Assembly (NCBI RefSeq): GCF_028548475.1
Contig: NZ_JAQQLE010000006.1
Location: 1-64,000 of the forward strand
DNA length: 64,000 nt
Reading direction: 5' to 3'
Source: Vogesella margarita
GTDB lineage: Bacteria > Pseudomonadota > Gammaproteobacteria > Burkholderiales > Chromobacteriaceae
Position numbers and translations under genes: made by a program. Positions 53,447 through 63,833 of this stretch are shown piece by piece. The first letter of the stretch is position 1. Every line of letters begins with the position of its first letter. Below the pieces are notes generated by a model, which was given only the letters and a program-made list of their open reading frames with translations, was not told the DNA's origin and ran no database searches.

Positions 53447-54859
53447 TTACGCCGGCTGCGGCGCACAGCCGCCGTCGCCGGACAGCGGGTGTTCCTGCGG
53501 CGGCAGGCAGGACTCACCGCCCTTCTTGGCCCGGTACATCGCGTCGTCGGCGTGACGCAGCAGTGCCTGTGCGCTGTCGCCGTGCTCCGGGTACAGCGCG
53601 ATGCCGATGCTGGGCAGGATGCGCAGGCTGTGGCCGTCTATGGTCAGCGGCTGGTCCAGCGCCCCGCGCAGCTTGTCGGCGGCCGGCTGAGCGTGCTCCG
53701 GATGCTGCAGGCTTTCCAGCAGCACCACGAATTCGTCGCCGCCGATGCGCGCCACGGTGTCGGCCTCGCGCACGCACAGCTTCAGCCGCCTGGCGACCGC
53801 GCGCAGCAGCTGGTCGCCCACCGCGTGGCCGTGGGTGTCGTTGACCTGCTTGAACTTGTCGAGATCGAGATACAGCAGCGCCAGCTGCCCCTGCTCGCGC
53901 CGCGCCCGCGCCAGTGCGGTGTGCAGGCGGTCGAACAGCAGGCCGCGGTTGGGCAGCCCGGTCAGCTCATCATACTGCGCCATGTACTGCAACCGCGCGT
54001 ACAGCTGGTGACGCTCGATGGCGGTGGCGATCTGGTTGGAGACGAACTGCAGCAGCTCCTTGTCCTTTTCGCCGTAGCGCACGCCGCCGGAGTAGCTTTT
54101 CAGCACCAGCGCACCGATGGTGCCCTTGGAGGAATTGAGCGGCACCCCCAGCCAGCAGCACAGTGACTTGCGGCCAACGATCTGGCGCAGGTGCGCCGGG
54201 AAGCCGTCCAGCGTCTCCGGGGTCAGCAACAGCGGCTGGCTGCTGCGGATTACCTCGGCGCAGAGCGTACCGGCGGCCGGCTTGCGCAGCACCGGCGACG
54301 GCTCCTGCACATCGACGTGGTAGGGAAAGCTCAGCTGGTCGCGCTCCGCGTCGTACAGCGCCACCGAGAAATTGTCTGCCGGCAGCAGCTCGCCGATGAT
54401 GCGGTGGATGTGCCGGAACAGCGCCAGCATGTCCTCCGCCGCGTGCGCCGCCTCGGAAATGGCGTACAGCGCCGTCTGCAGCGCCGCGGCCTGTTTCAGC
54501 TCGGTCACGTCGCGTGCCACCGCCACGCGCACCTGTTCCTGCTCCGACCAGCGTGCCGACCACATGATGTGCACCACCTGCCCGTCCTTGCGCACGTAGC
54601 GGTTCTCGAAGTGGGGCTTGGGCTGGCCGGTCATGACCTGGCTGGCCACCTGCAGCGTGCGCGGCCGGTCTTCCGGCAACACCAGGTCGATCATCGGCTT
54701 GCCGATCATCTCCTCCGGCGCGTAGCCGAAAATGCGTTCGCAGGCGGCGCTGACGAACACGAAGCGGCCCTCGGCGTCGACCACGCAGATGGCGTCGAGC
54801 ATCAGGTCGATGAAATTGCCCAGTGGTGCACAGGTCTTGGTTTCCATATCGGCAAGCAT
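53447..54859 (-). CDS. PAS-GAF-GGDEF diguanylate cyclase
   Basis: 470 residues, no transmembrane segments. PAS domain (about 10-125, DAICVVDAEGRFVFVSAACERIFGYAPEEMIG), GAF domain (about 135-290, from LQTALYAISEAAHAAEDM), GGDEF domain (about 295-455: YDELTGLPNRGLLFDRL, LDLDKFKQVNDTHGHAVGDQLL, ARIGGDEFVVLLE). The active loop and the RxxD inhibitory site (READ, five residues before) are intact, so it should make c-di-GMP with feedback control. It sits inside the nir cluster on the same strand, after nirGH. Start 54859 or 54847; no clear ribosome binding site. Confidence 0.92.
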   Translation of the reverse strand: MLADMETKTCAPLGNFIDLMLDAICVVDAEGRFVFVSAACERIFGYAPEEMIGKPMIDLVLPEDRPRTLQVASQVMTGQPKPHFENRYVRKDGQVVHIMWSARWSEQEQVRVAVARDVTELKQAAALQTALYAISEAAHAAEDMLALFRHIHRIIGELLPADNFSVALYDAERDQLSFPYHVDVQEPSPVLRKPAAGTLCAEVIRSSQPLLLTPETLDGFPAHLRQIVGRKSLCCWLGVPLNSSKGTIGALVLKSYSGGVRYGEKDKELLQFVSNQIATAIERHQLYARLQYMAQYDELTGLPNRGLLFDRLHTALARARREQGQLALLYLDLDKFKQVNDTHGHAVGDQLLRAVARRLKLCVREADTVARIGGDEFVVLLESLQHPEHAQPAADKLRGALDQPLTIDGHSLRILPSIGIALYPEHGDSAQALLRHADDAMYRAKKGGESCLPPQEHPLSGDGGCAPQPA

Positions 54860-54992
54860 ACCGGCAATTGATAGTGGCGGGCAGTACCTGCAGACCGTTC
54901 ATGCATCTGTACTGCCGCTGGCTGAAGTGTTGGCGATAGCCGTGACAATTGCCAGTGCCGCCGCTAAAAAACGGCCCCGGTGCGACACCAGC

Positions 54993-56033
54993 TCAGATGC
55001 GCAGCCCGCTCTTTTTCAGTATGCGGGTGGAGAACAGCACCTCGTGGCCGCGGCAGGCGGCGCCCAGCAGCTGGCGGATGGCGGCCACCTGCTGCATCAC
55101 CTCGACACGGCTGCTGCCGTGACACATCGCGAACAGGCTGTACGGCCACTGTGGCAGCCGGCGCAGACGTCGGTAGCAGTGGCTGACAAACGGCAGGCCG
55201 CCGACCCGTTCGCCCAGCGCGTCGATCTGCGCATCGTCGACATCGAACACCGCCATGCCATTGGCCGCGTAGCCGATGGCGTAGTGGTTGGGCACCGCGC
55301 CGATGCGGCGGATGACGCCGTTTTGCAACATGCGCCCCAGCCGCCGGCAGACCTCGTTTTCCCCCATCGCCAGCGCGTCGCCCAGTTCCCGGTACGGCTG
55401 CGCCAGCAGCGGCAGCCCGCCCTGGGTGGCGCGGATCAGCTGCCGGTCGCCCTCGTCCAGCTCCACCTCGTGATTGCCCTCGCTGCTGTCCGGCAGCGTG
55501 CCGACCGGCGCCTGGCCGCCGACAGTAAAACGCATGCCGACGTAGTACTCGCGCAGCTTGGGAAAGTCGTACACGCGCAGGCCGGTGGCGGTCTCGATGT
55601 CGATGATGGCGTCGGCGATGCCGCCGATGGTGGCGGTGGCCAGCACGAACCACATGTTGAAATGGTGCTCGCGGCGGTAGTTGTGCGCCACCGCCGGCAA
55701 GGCGTTCACCTGCGCCGCCACCGCGTCGAAGCGCGCTTCCGGCACCGCCAGCGTCGCCAGCACGAAGGCGCCGCCCATGCGCTCGATCTGGTACATCGGG
55801 CCGAAACGGGTCAGCACCCGGCCGGCCAGCAGCCGTTGCAGCCGCTTCAGCAGCACCGCCTCGGCAAGGCCGATGCTGTCGGCGACGGCGGCGTACGGGC
55901 GCGACAGCAGCGGGAAGCCGCCCTGCAGCGTGTCGATGATCAGGCTGTCCAGCGCATCCAGCGTCGCATCCGGCACGTCGGCCGCGTGCGGGGTGTCGGC
56001 GGCGGGCATGGTATGGGGTAATGGCGCATTCAT
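54993..56033 (-). CDS. nirGH: Siroheme decarboxylase subunit, fused NirG-NirH type
   Basis: 346 residues made of two Lrp/AsnC-like halves. The first half (about 25-180) holds the siroheme-decarboxylase motif HNYRREHHFNMWFVLAT, and the second (about 190-346) holds HCYRRLRRLPQWPYSLFAMCH. With NirDL it removes two carboxyl groups from siroheme to give didecarboxysiroheme. NirG and NirH are separate proteins in Pseudomonas. Assignment as GH and not DL rests on gene order (nirF, DL, then GH). It follows nirDL by 13 bp on the same strand. Confidence 0.85.
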   Translation of the reverse strand: MNAPLPHTMPAADTPHAADVPDATLDALDSLIIDTLQGGFPLLSRPYAAVADSIGLAEAVLLKRLQRLLAGRVLTRFGPMYQIERMGGAFVLATLAVPEARFDAVAAQVNALPAVAHNYRREHHFNMWFVLATATIGGIADAIIDIETATGLRVYDFPKLREYYVGMRFTVGGQAPVGTLPDSSEGNHEVELDEGDRQLIRATQGGLPLLAQPYRELGDALAMGENEVCRRLGRMLQNGVIRRIGAVPNHYAIGYAANGMAVFDVDDAQIDALGERVGGLPFVSHCYRRLRRLPQWPYSLFAMCHGSSRVEVMQQVAAIRQLLGAACRGHEVLFSTRILKKSGLRI

Positions 56034-56046
56034 GGCAGGACTCCGG

Positions 56047-57021
56047 TCAGTAACGGGCGCCGCGCTGGGTGTAGCGGCGGGTGGAAATCAGTACCGCCTG
56101 CGGCAGCGCGGCGAGGCCATGGCTTGCGGCCAACCTTTGTGCCTCGGCGCGGGCGCTGGCGGCATCGCGGGCGTGGATCATGCAGAACAGGTTGTACGGC
56201 CAGGGTGCGCCCTGCGGCGGCCGTGCGTAGCACAGCGTCACCACCGGATCGGTGGCCAGCGCCGCGCCGATGGCGTCACGCGCCGCCGGCGGCACCTGCC
56301 ACACGCACATCGCGTTGGCGCGAAAGCCCAGCTCGTGGTGACGCAGCACCATGCCGAAGCGGCGGATCACGCCGCTGGCGACCCAGCCTTGCAACCGTTG
56401 CAGCACCTCGTCCTCGGGAAGGCCGCAGGCGTCGGCCAGCGGCGCGAACGGGCGCGGCTGCAGCGCGATGCCCCCGTTCAGCGCCGCGATCAGGCGGCGG
56501 TCGGCGTCGTCCAGCCGCGGTGCGGGCGGGCTCTGGGTTGGCCGCCGTGCCGGGCCGTTCTCGCCCAGCGCAAAGCCGAGGTCGATGTGGTATTCGCGCT
56601 CCAGCGGCAGGTCCAGCGGCGCAAGGCCGGTGTCGGCGGCGATGTGCGCGAGCGCCGCGTCAATGCCGGCGCGATCCGGCGCGGTGAGCACGAACCACAG
56701 GTTGTAGTGGTGCTCGCGCGCATAGTTGTGGTTGACCTCGCGCAGGCGGCTGACCCGCGCCGCCACCTCGTCCAGCTGTGCCGGCGGCACCGCCAGCGCC
56801 GCCAGCGTGCTGACGCCGACGGTGTTGGGCGCGAACACCGCGCCCACGCGGCCGAGCAGGCCGTCGTCGCGCGCCTGCGCCAGCGCCGCGAGCAAGGCCA
56901 TCTCGCTGATGCCCGCCTGTGCCGCCAGCGTGCGAAACGGCTGCGGCTGCAGCGGGAAATCGCGCTGGTAGCGGTCCAGCAGCGCCAGCAGCGGCGCGTC
57001 AGGCTCTCGCGGCGCGCCCAT
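56047..57021 (-). CDS. nirDL: Siroheme decarboxylase subunit, fused NirD-NirL type
   Basis: 324 residues, again two Lrp/AsnC-like halves. The first half has NHNYAREHHYNLWFVLT and the second CYARPPQGAPWPYNLFCMIH, which correspond to the active-site histidine regions. The two halves are joined by a short linker (about residues 165-180, rich in Pro/Arg). Its start overlaps the nirF stop (ATGA), showing coupling. It is clearly paralogous to the next gene (nirGH). Together they form the heterodimeric decarboxylase acting in heme d1 synthesis. Confidence 0.86.
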   Translation of the reverse strand: MGAPREPDAPLLALLDRYQRDFPLQPQPFRTLAAQAGISEMALLAALAQARDDGLLGRVGAVFAPNTVGVSTLAALAVPPAQLDEVAARVSRLREVNHNYAREHHYNLWFVLTAPDRAGIDAALAHIAADTGLAPLDLPLEREYHIDLGFALGENGPARRPTQSPPAPRLDDADRRLIAALNGGIALQPRPFAPLADACGLPEDEVLQRLQGWVASGVIRRFGMVLRHHELGFRANAMCVWQVPPAARDAIGAALATDPVVTLCYARPPQGAPWPYNLFCMIHARDAASARAEAQRLAASHGLAALPQAVLISTRRYTQRGARY

Positions 57022-58202
57022 CACATGCCCATCCGGCCGGCGCGCCAGCTGAAGAAGATGCCCGAAGGGTTGGCCGCAGGCAGCTCGCGCCGCGTCTGGA
57101 AGGTGGCGGTGTCGATCACCACCAGCTTGTCGTCGTCGCGGCTGGACAGCCACACCGCGTCGCCGCGGGCGGTGAATTCCATGTGCAGGATCGCCCTGCC
57201 CGGTTTCAGCGTCTTGATCACCTGCATCGTCGGCACGTCGATCACCTGTACCGTGTCGTTGTGCGGAAAGGCGAAGTTCACCCACACGCGGCGGCCGGAC
57301 GGCTCGGCCATCACGAACACCGGCTGGCCGTATACCGGCACCCGTGCCGCCTCGCGCCAGCTGCGGTTGTCGGCCACCAGTACCTCGTGGTGGCCGATGG
57401 CCGGCAGGAAGGCGTAGTCTCCGGCAAGGCTCCAGCCGCGCAGGTGCGGCATCTTGTACACCGGCTGCTTGTCCTGGCCCTGGCCGTAACCGCCCAGGAT
57501 GCGGCGCACGCCGGCCTGCGGCTGCCAGGTATCCAGCAGCGCGAGGCCGTCCTCGCCGTACAGGCCGGCGATGTAGTAGCGGCCGTCGCTGCTGGCGAGG
57601 CCGTCGTAGGGATTGCGGCCAACGTTGCGGTATTTGGTGACTTGCGGCGCGCGCGGCGTGGCGGCATCCAGCACCCAGATTTCGCCGGCCTCGAACAGAC
57701 TGAAGGCGAAGCGGTTGCCCGGCAGGTCGGCAAGACCCACCACCTTGGACGGCTGACCGTTGTCGTCCACGGCAGGGATGTCGGCCAGCAGCGCCAGCGT
57801 GTCGGCGTCGAACAGCTTGACCCCGCCCGGGCTGTAGTTCTGCGCCGCCACGATGCGGCCATCGCTGGAAATCGCCCCGCCTATGCTGTTGCCAGCCTGC
57901 AGCACCCGCGCCACCAGCTTGCCGGCGAGGATGTCGACCTTGCTGATGCCACCGTCGCGGCCGAACACGTACACGTAGCGCGCGTCGCGGCTGTACACCA
58001 GCGAGGCGTGCGACAGGTCGCCCAGCCCGGCCACGCGCGACAGCATGGTGTTGCTGCTGTTGCTGACCACCTGCACGCTGCCGGCGGCGCGTTCGATCAC
58101 CACCCCCAGATCGCCGCTGCCGCGCAGCGCCGGCGTGCCGCAACCGGCCAGCAGCAGGGCCGTGCCGGCCGCCATTGCGGCCAACCTTGTCATCGCCTTC
58201 AT
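57021..58202 (-). CDS. nirF: Heme d1 biosynthesis protein NirF (lipoprotein)
   Basis: 393 residues. The signal peptide with lipobox LLLAGC (cut before Cys near residue 22) makes it a periplasmic lipoprotein. The rest is a d1-binding propeller like NirS/NirN without the cytochrome c domain (GRDGGISKVDILAGKLVARVLQAG, GHHEVLVADNRSWREAARVPVYGQPVFVM, HNDTVQVIDVPTMQVIKTLKPG). NirF acts late in heme d1 maturation. The start at 58202 overlaps the nirC stop (ATGA). Confidence 0.93.
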   Translation of the reverse strand: MKAMTRLAAMAAGTALLLAGCGTPALRGSGDLGVVIERAAGSVQVVSNSSNTMLSRVAGLGDLSHASLVYSRDARYVYVFGRDGGISKVDILAGKLVARVLQAGNSIGGAISSDGRIVAAQNYSPGGVKLFDADTLALLADIPAVDDNGQPSKVVGLADLPGNRFAFSLFEAGEIWVLDAATPRAPQVTKYRNVGRNPYDGLASSDGRYYIAGLYGEDGLALLDTWQPQAGVRRILGGYGQGQDKQPVYKMPHLRGWSLAGDYAFLPAIGHHEVLVADNRSWREAARVPVYGQPVFVMAEPSGRRVWVNFAFPHNDTVQVIDVPTMQVIKTLKPGRAILHMEFTARGDAVWLSSRDDDKLVVIDTATFQTRRELPAANPSGIFFSWRAGRMGM

Positions 58203-58564
58203 GGTGCGTCTCCCTGTTGCAACTGGTGTATCAGCCACTGTGCCTCGGCCTCGCTGATGAACGGCCGCCACGGCGGCATCGCGCTGCCGGGACGGCCATC
58301 GAGCAGCGTCGCCACCAGGCTGTCGGCCGGCTTGCCGGCCAGCGCGGCGGCGGTCAACGGGCTGCCGAGGCCGCCGTTCAATGTCAGCCCGTGGCAGGCA
58401 CCGCAGTCCTCGCGCAGCAGGTGGCGCAGCGCGGCGGCCCGCTGCGGTGCGGGCGAAACGATGGCGTTGTCGGCATGGACGGCTTCGGAGATGAACAAGG
58501 CGGCGCAACAGGCCAGCAGCAGGCACTTGGCGCTCAGCGTACGGCAACAGGCAGGCAGTTTCAT
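58199..58564 (-). CDS. nirC: Cytochrome c NirC
   Basis: 121 residues. N-terminal signal (CLLLACCAALFISEAVHA) and one class I heme site CGACH at 54-58, with late PGSAMPPW giving a Met ligand. NirC is a small periplasmic electron carrier for nitrite reductase or for the NirN/NirF steps. It overlaps nirF by four bases and lies 106 bp after nirM. Confidence 0.9.
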   Translation of the reverse strand: MKLPACCRTLSAKCLLLACCAALFISEAVHADNAIVSPAPQRAAALRHLLREDCGACHGLTLNGGLGSPLTAAALAGKPADSLVATLLDGRPGSAMPPWRPFISEAEAQWLIHQLQQGDAP

Positions 58565-58670
58565 GGCGGGGTCCCGGTCAGGCTTTCACGGCAGCAGGCG
58601 GTGCCTGCTGCGATCAAAGTCCGCGCCGCGGCCGGCCCAAGGCGGGCCGGCGCACGATAGGAAGCGGGGC

Positions 58671-58979
58671 TTACTGTGCCAGCACCCACTTCACCAGCAG
58701 TTTCAGGTCGGCATCCGGCACCTGCGGGTTGGGCGACATCGGGATCGGGCCGAAGCTGCCGGCGCCGCCCTTCTTCACCTTCTCTTCCAGCTTGGCCTGG
58801 ATGTTCTGGCCCTTGTACTTGCCGGCGATGTCCTTGAACGCCGGGCCGACCACCTTCTTGTCCACGCCGTGACAGGCGAAGCAGTTGTACTTCTTCGCCA
58901 GCTCCGGCGAGGCGTGGGCGGCGGATGCCAGCAGCAGGCCGCTGCTGAGCAGCAGTGCGGTAAGCAGGGATGTTTTCAT
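58671..58979 (-). CDS. nirM: Cytochrome c551, NirM-like
   Basis: 102 residues. A signal peptide ending AAHA is followed by a classical cytochrome c551: CFACH at 33-37, KKVVGPAFKDIAGKYKG, and GPIPMSPNPQV with the axial Met, ending LLVKWVLAQ. It donates electrons to NirS in the periplasm. It lies 42 bp after the nirS stop with AGGAGATCATCATG-like spacing, so it is in the same operon. Confidence 0.94.
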   Translation of the reverse strand: MKTSLLTALLLSSGLLLASAAHASPELAKKYNCFACHGVDKKVVGPAFKDIAGKYKGQNIQAKLEEKVKKGGAGSFGPIPMSPNPQVPDADLKLLVKWVLAQ

Positions 58980-59021
58980 GATGATCTCCGTGGCGGGCCG
59001 GATCGCGGCCCGCGCTGAGGG

Positions 59022-60755
<1,734 letters not shown>

Positions 60756-60783
60756 TCATCCGCCGGTGGTGACATTGGCATCA

Positions 60784-60797
60784 TTGATTCGTATCAA
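60784..60797 (-). promoter_or_regulatory. FNR/DNR box upstream of nirS
   Basis: TTGATTCGTATCAA is an exact TTGAT-N4-ATCAA dyad. Its centre is 74 bp before the nirS ATG, so a start site near 60749 would put it at -41.5, the activating position for Fnr/Dnr. The DNR-like regulator encoded at 48353-49033 is the likely protein. Confidence 0.9.
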
Positions 60798-60985
60798 CGG
60801 ATCGGAATCCGTCCTGCGGTGCGGTGAACTTGTCGCCGGCCGGCTTGCCCGCGCCGGCCGCGATTGCCGCAGCGCACAAAAAATCGCGCCGCGAGCGCTG
60901 TCACGCCTTGTGGCCGCAGGCCGGCAGCGCCTATGATGTCGGGCTGGTCTATCTCTCGCTGCCCTCACTGCCCCCGCTACCGATC

Positions 60986-61903
60986 ATGATCATCCACTCC
61001 CGTCACAACTGGTTCGAGCTGCTGTTCGTCTGGCGCGGCTCGGTACTGCCGCGCATCCTGCCCCGGCTCTGCCTGGTGTTCCTCATCTCGATGCTGTCCG
61101 CCTTCGCCACCAATTGGTGGATCAGCCAGCACGCGCAGTCGTCGCTGAACATCTACATCTTCACGCTGATGGGGGTGTCGCTGGCGATCTTCCTCAGCTT
61201 CCGCAACTCGGTCAGCTACGAGCGCTACTGGGAAGCGCGCAAGCTGTGGGGCACGCTGCTGATCGTGGCGCGCACCCTGGCCGGCAAGCTGCTGGCGATC
61301 GCCGACGCGCGGCCGGAGTCGCGGGAGATGCTGCACGGCATCTGCGCGCTGGCCTATGCGCTGAAAGGCCAGCTGCGCCAGGACGACGTCGCCGCCCACC
61401 TGCAGCGGCTGCTGCCGGCGGAGCAGTGGCAGGCGATCGCCGACGCGCCCGGCAAGCCGGGACTGATCCTGCTCTACCTGCACCGGCTCAATGCCAGCCT
61501 GCGCCACAGCGGCAGCATCGACCAGTGGCAGTGGCAGAGCATAGACCGCAACCTGGACGCGCTGTCCGACGTGGTCGGCGGTTGCGAGCGCATCCGCAGC
61601 ACGCCGATCCCGTTCACCTACCGGGTGCTGCTCAACCGTACCGTCACCATCTACTGCATGCTGCTGCCGATCGGGCTGACCACCAGCATCGGCTGGCTGA
61701 CGCCGATGATCGCGGTGTTCATCGCCTACACCTATATGGCGCTGGACGTGCTGGGCGAGGAACTGGAAGAGCCGTTCGGCAAGGAAGGCAACGACCTGCC
61801 GCTGACCGCGCTGTGCCACGGCATCGAGTCTGCGGTGTGCGACATGCTGCGCCTGCCGGTGCCGGTGCCGGCACCGCAGCCGGACGGCGTCTACCTGTAC
61901 TGA
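60986..61903 (+). CDS. Bestrophin-family anion channel (UPF0187/YneE-like)
   Basis: 305 residues of the bacterial bestrophin-like family. Features: HNWFELLFVWRGSVLPRILPRL, two early transmembrane helices, SFRNSVSYERYWEARKLWG (family signature), and a cytoplasmic helical C-terminal part with TPIPFTYRVLLNRTVTIYCMLLPIGLT. These form pentameric channels, probably for anions or cations depending on the member. The start is set at 60986 because the family begins there; the frame runs 54 codons further up without a ribosome binding site. Divergent from nirS and convergent with norD; possible link to nitrite or nitrate flux is conjecture. Confidence 0.85.
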   Translation: MIIHSRHNWFELLFVWRGSVLPRILPRLCLVFLISMLSAFATNWWISQHAQSSLNIYIFTLMGVSLAIFLSFRNSVSYERYWEARKLWGTLLIVARTLAGKLLAIADARPESREMLHGICALAYALKGQLRQDDVAAHLQRLLPAEQWQAIADAPGKPGLILLYLHRLNASLRHSGSIDQWQWQSIDRNLDALSDVVGGCERIRSTPIPFTYRVLLNRTVTIYCMLLPIGLTTSIGWLTPMIAVFIAYTYMALDVLGEELEEPFGKEGNDLPLTALCHGIESAVCDMLRLPVPVPAPQPDGVYLY

Positions 61904-61922
61904 GCGCCCGGCACCGCACGCG

Positions 61923-61960
61923 AAAAAAGGTTGGCCGCAACGTTGCGGCCAACCTTTTTT
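61923..61960. terminator. Perfect 38-bp palindrome: bidirectional terminator from two facing TGCGGCCAAC motifs
   Basis: The sequence is its own reverse complement from the A6 at 61923-61928 to the T6 at 61955-61960, with one motif copy per arm and CG at the centre. It lies between the convergent bestrophin and norD genes and has a T run on both strands, which makes it the clearest bidirectional terminator in the window. Confidence 0.9.
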
Positions 61961-61977
61961 TCGTTTGTGGCGATGTG

Positions 61978-63816
61978 TCAGGCGGTCAGGCTGGCGTACA
62001 GGCTGGTCAGCACCTGTGGCAGGCGCCGCGCGTCGTGCACCACACTGTAGCCGCGGCGGCCGAACAGGTGCGGCAGGTACTCGCCGGCCTCCTTGTCCAC
62101 CGTGACGCAGAACGGGATCAGCCCTGCCCGCTTCGCCTCCAGTACCGCCTGGCGCGTGTCTTCCACGCCGTAGCGACCTTCGTAGTGGTCGAGGTCGTTG
62201 GGCTTGCCGTCGGACACGATCAGCAGCAGGCGGCGCTGCGCCGGCTGCTCCAGCAGGATGCGGGTGGACTGGCGGATCGCCGCGCCCATGCGCGTGTAGT
62301 AGCCGGGGCGCAGCGCCAGGATGCGGCCGCGGGTGGTGTCGTCGTAGCGCTCGGCAAAATCCTTCAGCAGCAGGTAGCGCACCTCGTCGCGGCGGATCGA
62401 GGAAAAACCGTACAGGCCGAAGGCGTCGCCGCATGCGGACAGCGCCTCGGCGAACAGCAGCAGGCTGTCGCGGATCACGCCGATCACCTGCCCGGCTTCG
62501 CCGAGCCAGCTTTCGGTGGACAGCGACAGGTCGGCCAGCAGCAGGCAGGCCATGTTGCGCCCGCCCGGCGGCCACGCCTGGTACAGCGGCGGCTCGGCCA
62601 CCGCCACGCCGCTGCGTTTCTCGGCGAGGAAGCGGATCAGGCGGTCAAGGTCGATGTCCGGGCCGCTGGCCTCGCCGCTCTTGCGGGTGCGCTCCGGCGA
62701 CAGCGCCTGGAACTGGCGGCGCAGGCGCCGCGCCAGCGGTTGCAGCGTGTCCGGCAGCGGCGCCGGGGTGGCGTCGCGCGGCAGCATCGGCTTCAGGCAG
62801 CAGTGCTCGGCCACCAGCCGCTGCCGCCTGTAGTCCCATTCCGGCAGCAGGATGCCGCTGCCCAGCGGCGTGTCGTCGTAGGCGGCAGCCGGCAGGTCGA
62901 GGTCGAACTTCAGCCGGCTCGCGCGGCGGCGGTTGTCGCGGCTGATGGTCAGCGTGTTCATGTCCTCGGCGGCGGCGCCGGCGTCGTCCATGTCGTCATC
63001 GTCGGTGTGACGGTTGACGCGCACGTACTCGTCCCAGGTGAAGATGCTCTCGGCGCGGAACACCAGCAGCATGCCGTTCTTGCGCTCGTCGGCGGTGTCG
63101 CGCCGCGCGCGGTAGCGGCGTTTTTTCTTCGCCTCCTTGCTGTCGCTGTCTTCCATCTCCGGCGTCTGCTTGTCGTCCGCGCCGGCGGTCGGCGCGGTCG
63201 GCGGCGTCGGGTGCAGCCACAGCAGCACCGGCTGCGGCGGGGTGCGGCACGGCGGCAGCGCAATAGCGGCCTCCGGCTGCAGCAGTGCCTGGCGGATGGC
63301 CGCCTCCTGCGCCGCGGCGGCAGCGTCGCGCGGCGTGTCACGCAGCGGCAGCAGCGCCGTCACCAGCCGCCGGTACAGCGCGGCAAGGCCGGGCATCGCG
63401 GCAAGGCAGGCGGCGCTGGCGCGGCGGTTGCGCGTCAGCCAGTCCCCATTGCCATCGTCGCCGTCGCCGTGCTGCGGCTGCGCCGCCAGCGCCATCAGCC
63501 AGAAGTACAGCTCGCGGTTGCGCGCCGCGTCGGGGAACAGGTCGATCTTCTCCGGCAGGTACAGCGACTGGCCGTCGCGCCACGCCAGCTCCACCTGCTC
63601 GCCGGTGCCGGCGATGCGTTCCAGCAGCCGGCGCCGCGCGCCGTGGGCGGTGCCAACGGCGGTGCGCAGCGTCAGCGCCGGGTCGCCGCCCATCGCGCGG
63701 AAGAACAGCGGCGCCTGTTTCTCGATCTGGGCCAGCGCCACCGCTGCCTGCGGATAGCCGCGGTAGGCAGTGCGGCGGATCAGCTTGTCCCACCAGCCGC
63801 CAACAAGGTCTTCCAT
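61978..63816 (-). CDS. norD: Nitric oxide reductase activation protein NorD
   Basis: 612 residues with a C-terminal von Willebrand A domain (about 415-605). The metal-ion-dependent adhesion motif is present as LLADLSLSTES, with later RMGAAIRQSTRILL and LLLIVSDGKPNDLDHYEG. The middle (about 195-300) is charged and probably flexible (EDSDSKEAKKKRRYRARR). NorD works with the AAA+ protein NorQ to insert iron or otherwise mature NO reductase, the enzyme that removes the NO made by NirS. A partial membrane-protein gene ends just upstream on the same strand. Confidence 0.93.
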   Translation of the reverse strand: MEDLVGGWWDKLIRRTAYRGYPQAAVALAQIEKQAPLFFRAMGGDPALTLRTAVGTAHGARRRLLERIAGTGEQVELAWRDGQSLYLPEKIDLFPDAARNRELYFWLMALAAQPQHGDGDDGNGDWLTRNRRASAACLAAMPGLAALYRRLVTALLPLRDTPRDAAAAAQEAAIRQALLQPEAAIALPPCRTPPQPVLLWLHPTPPTAPTAGADDKQTPEMEDSDSKEAKKKRRYRARRDTADERKNGMLLVFRAESIFTWDEYVRVNRHTDDDDMDDAGAAAEDMNTLTISRDNRRRASRLKFDLDLPAAAYDDTPLGSGILLPEWDYRRQRLVAEHCCLKPMLPRDATPAPLPDTLQPLARRLRRQFQALSPERTRKSGEASGPDIDLDRLIRFLAEKRSGVAVAEPPLYQAWPPGGRNMACLLLADLSLSTESWLGEAGQVIGVIRDSLLLFAEALSACGDAFGLYGFSSIRRDEVRYLLLKDFAERYDDTTRGRILALRPGYYTRMGAAIRQSTRILLEQPAQRRLLLIVSDGKPNDLDHYEGRYGVEDTRQAVLEAKRAGLIPFCVTVDKEAGEYLPHLFGRRGYSVVHDARRLPQVLTSLYASLTA

Positions 63817-63833
63817 AGCATGTGTCTTTCAAG

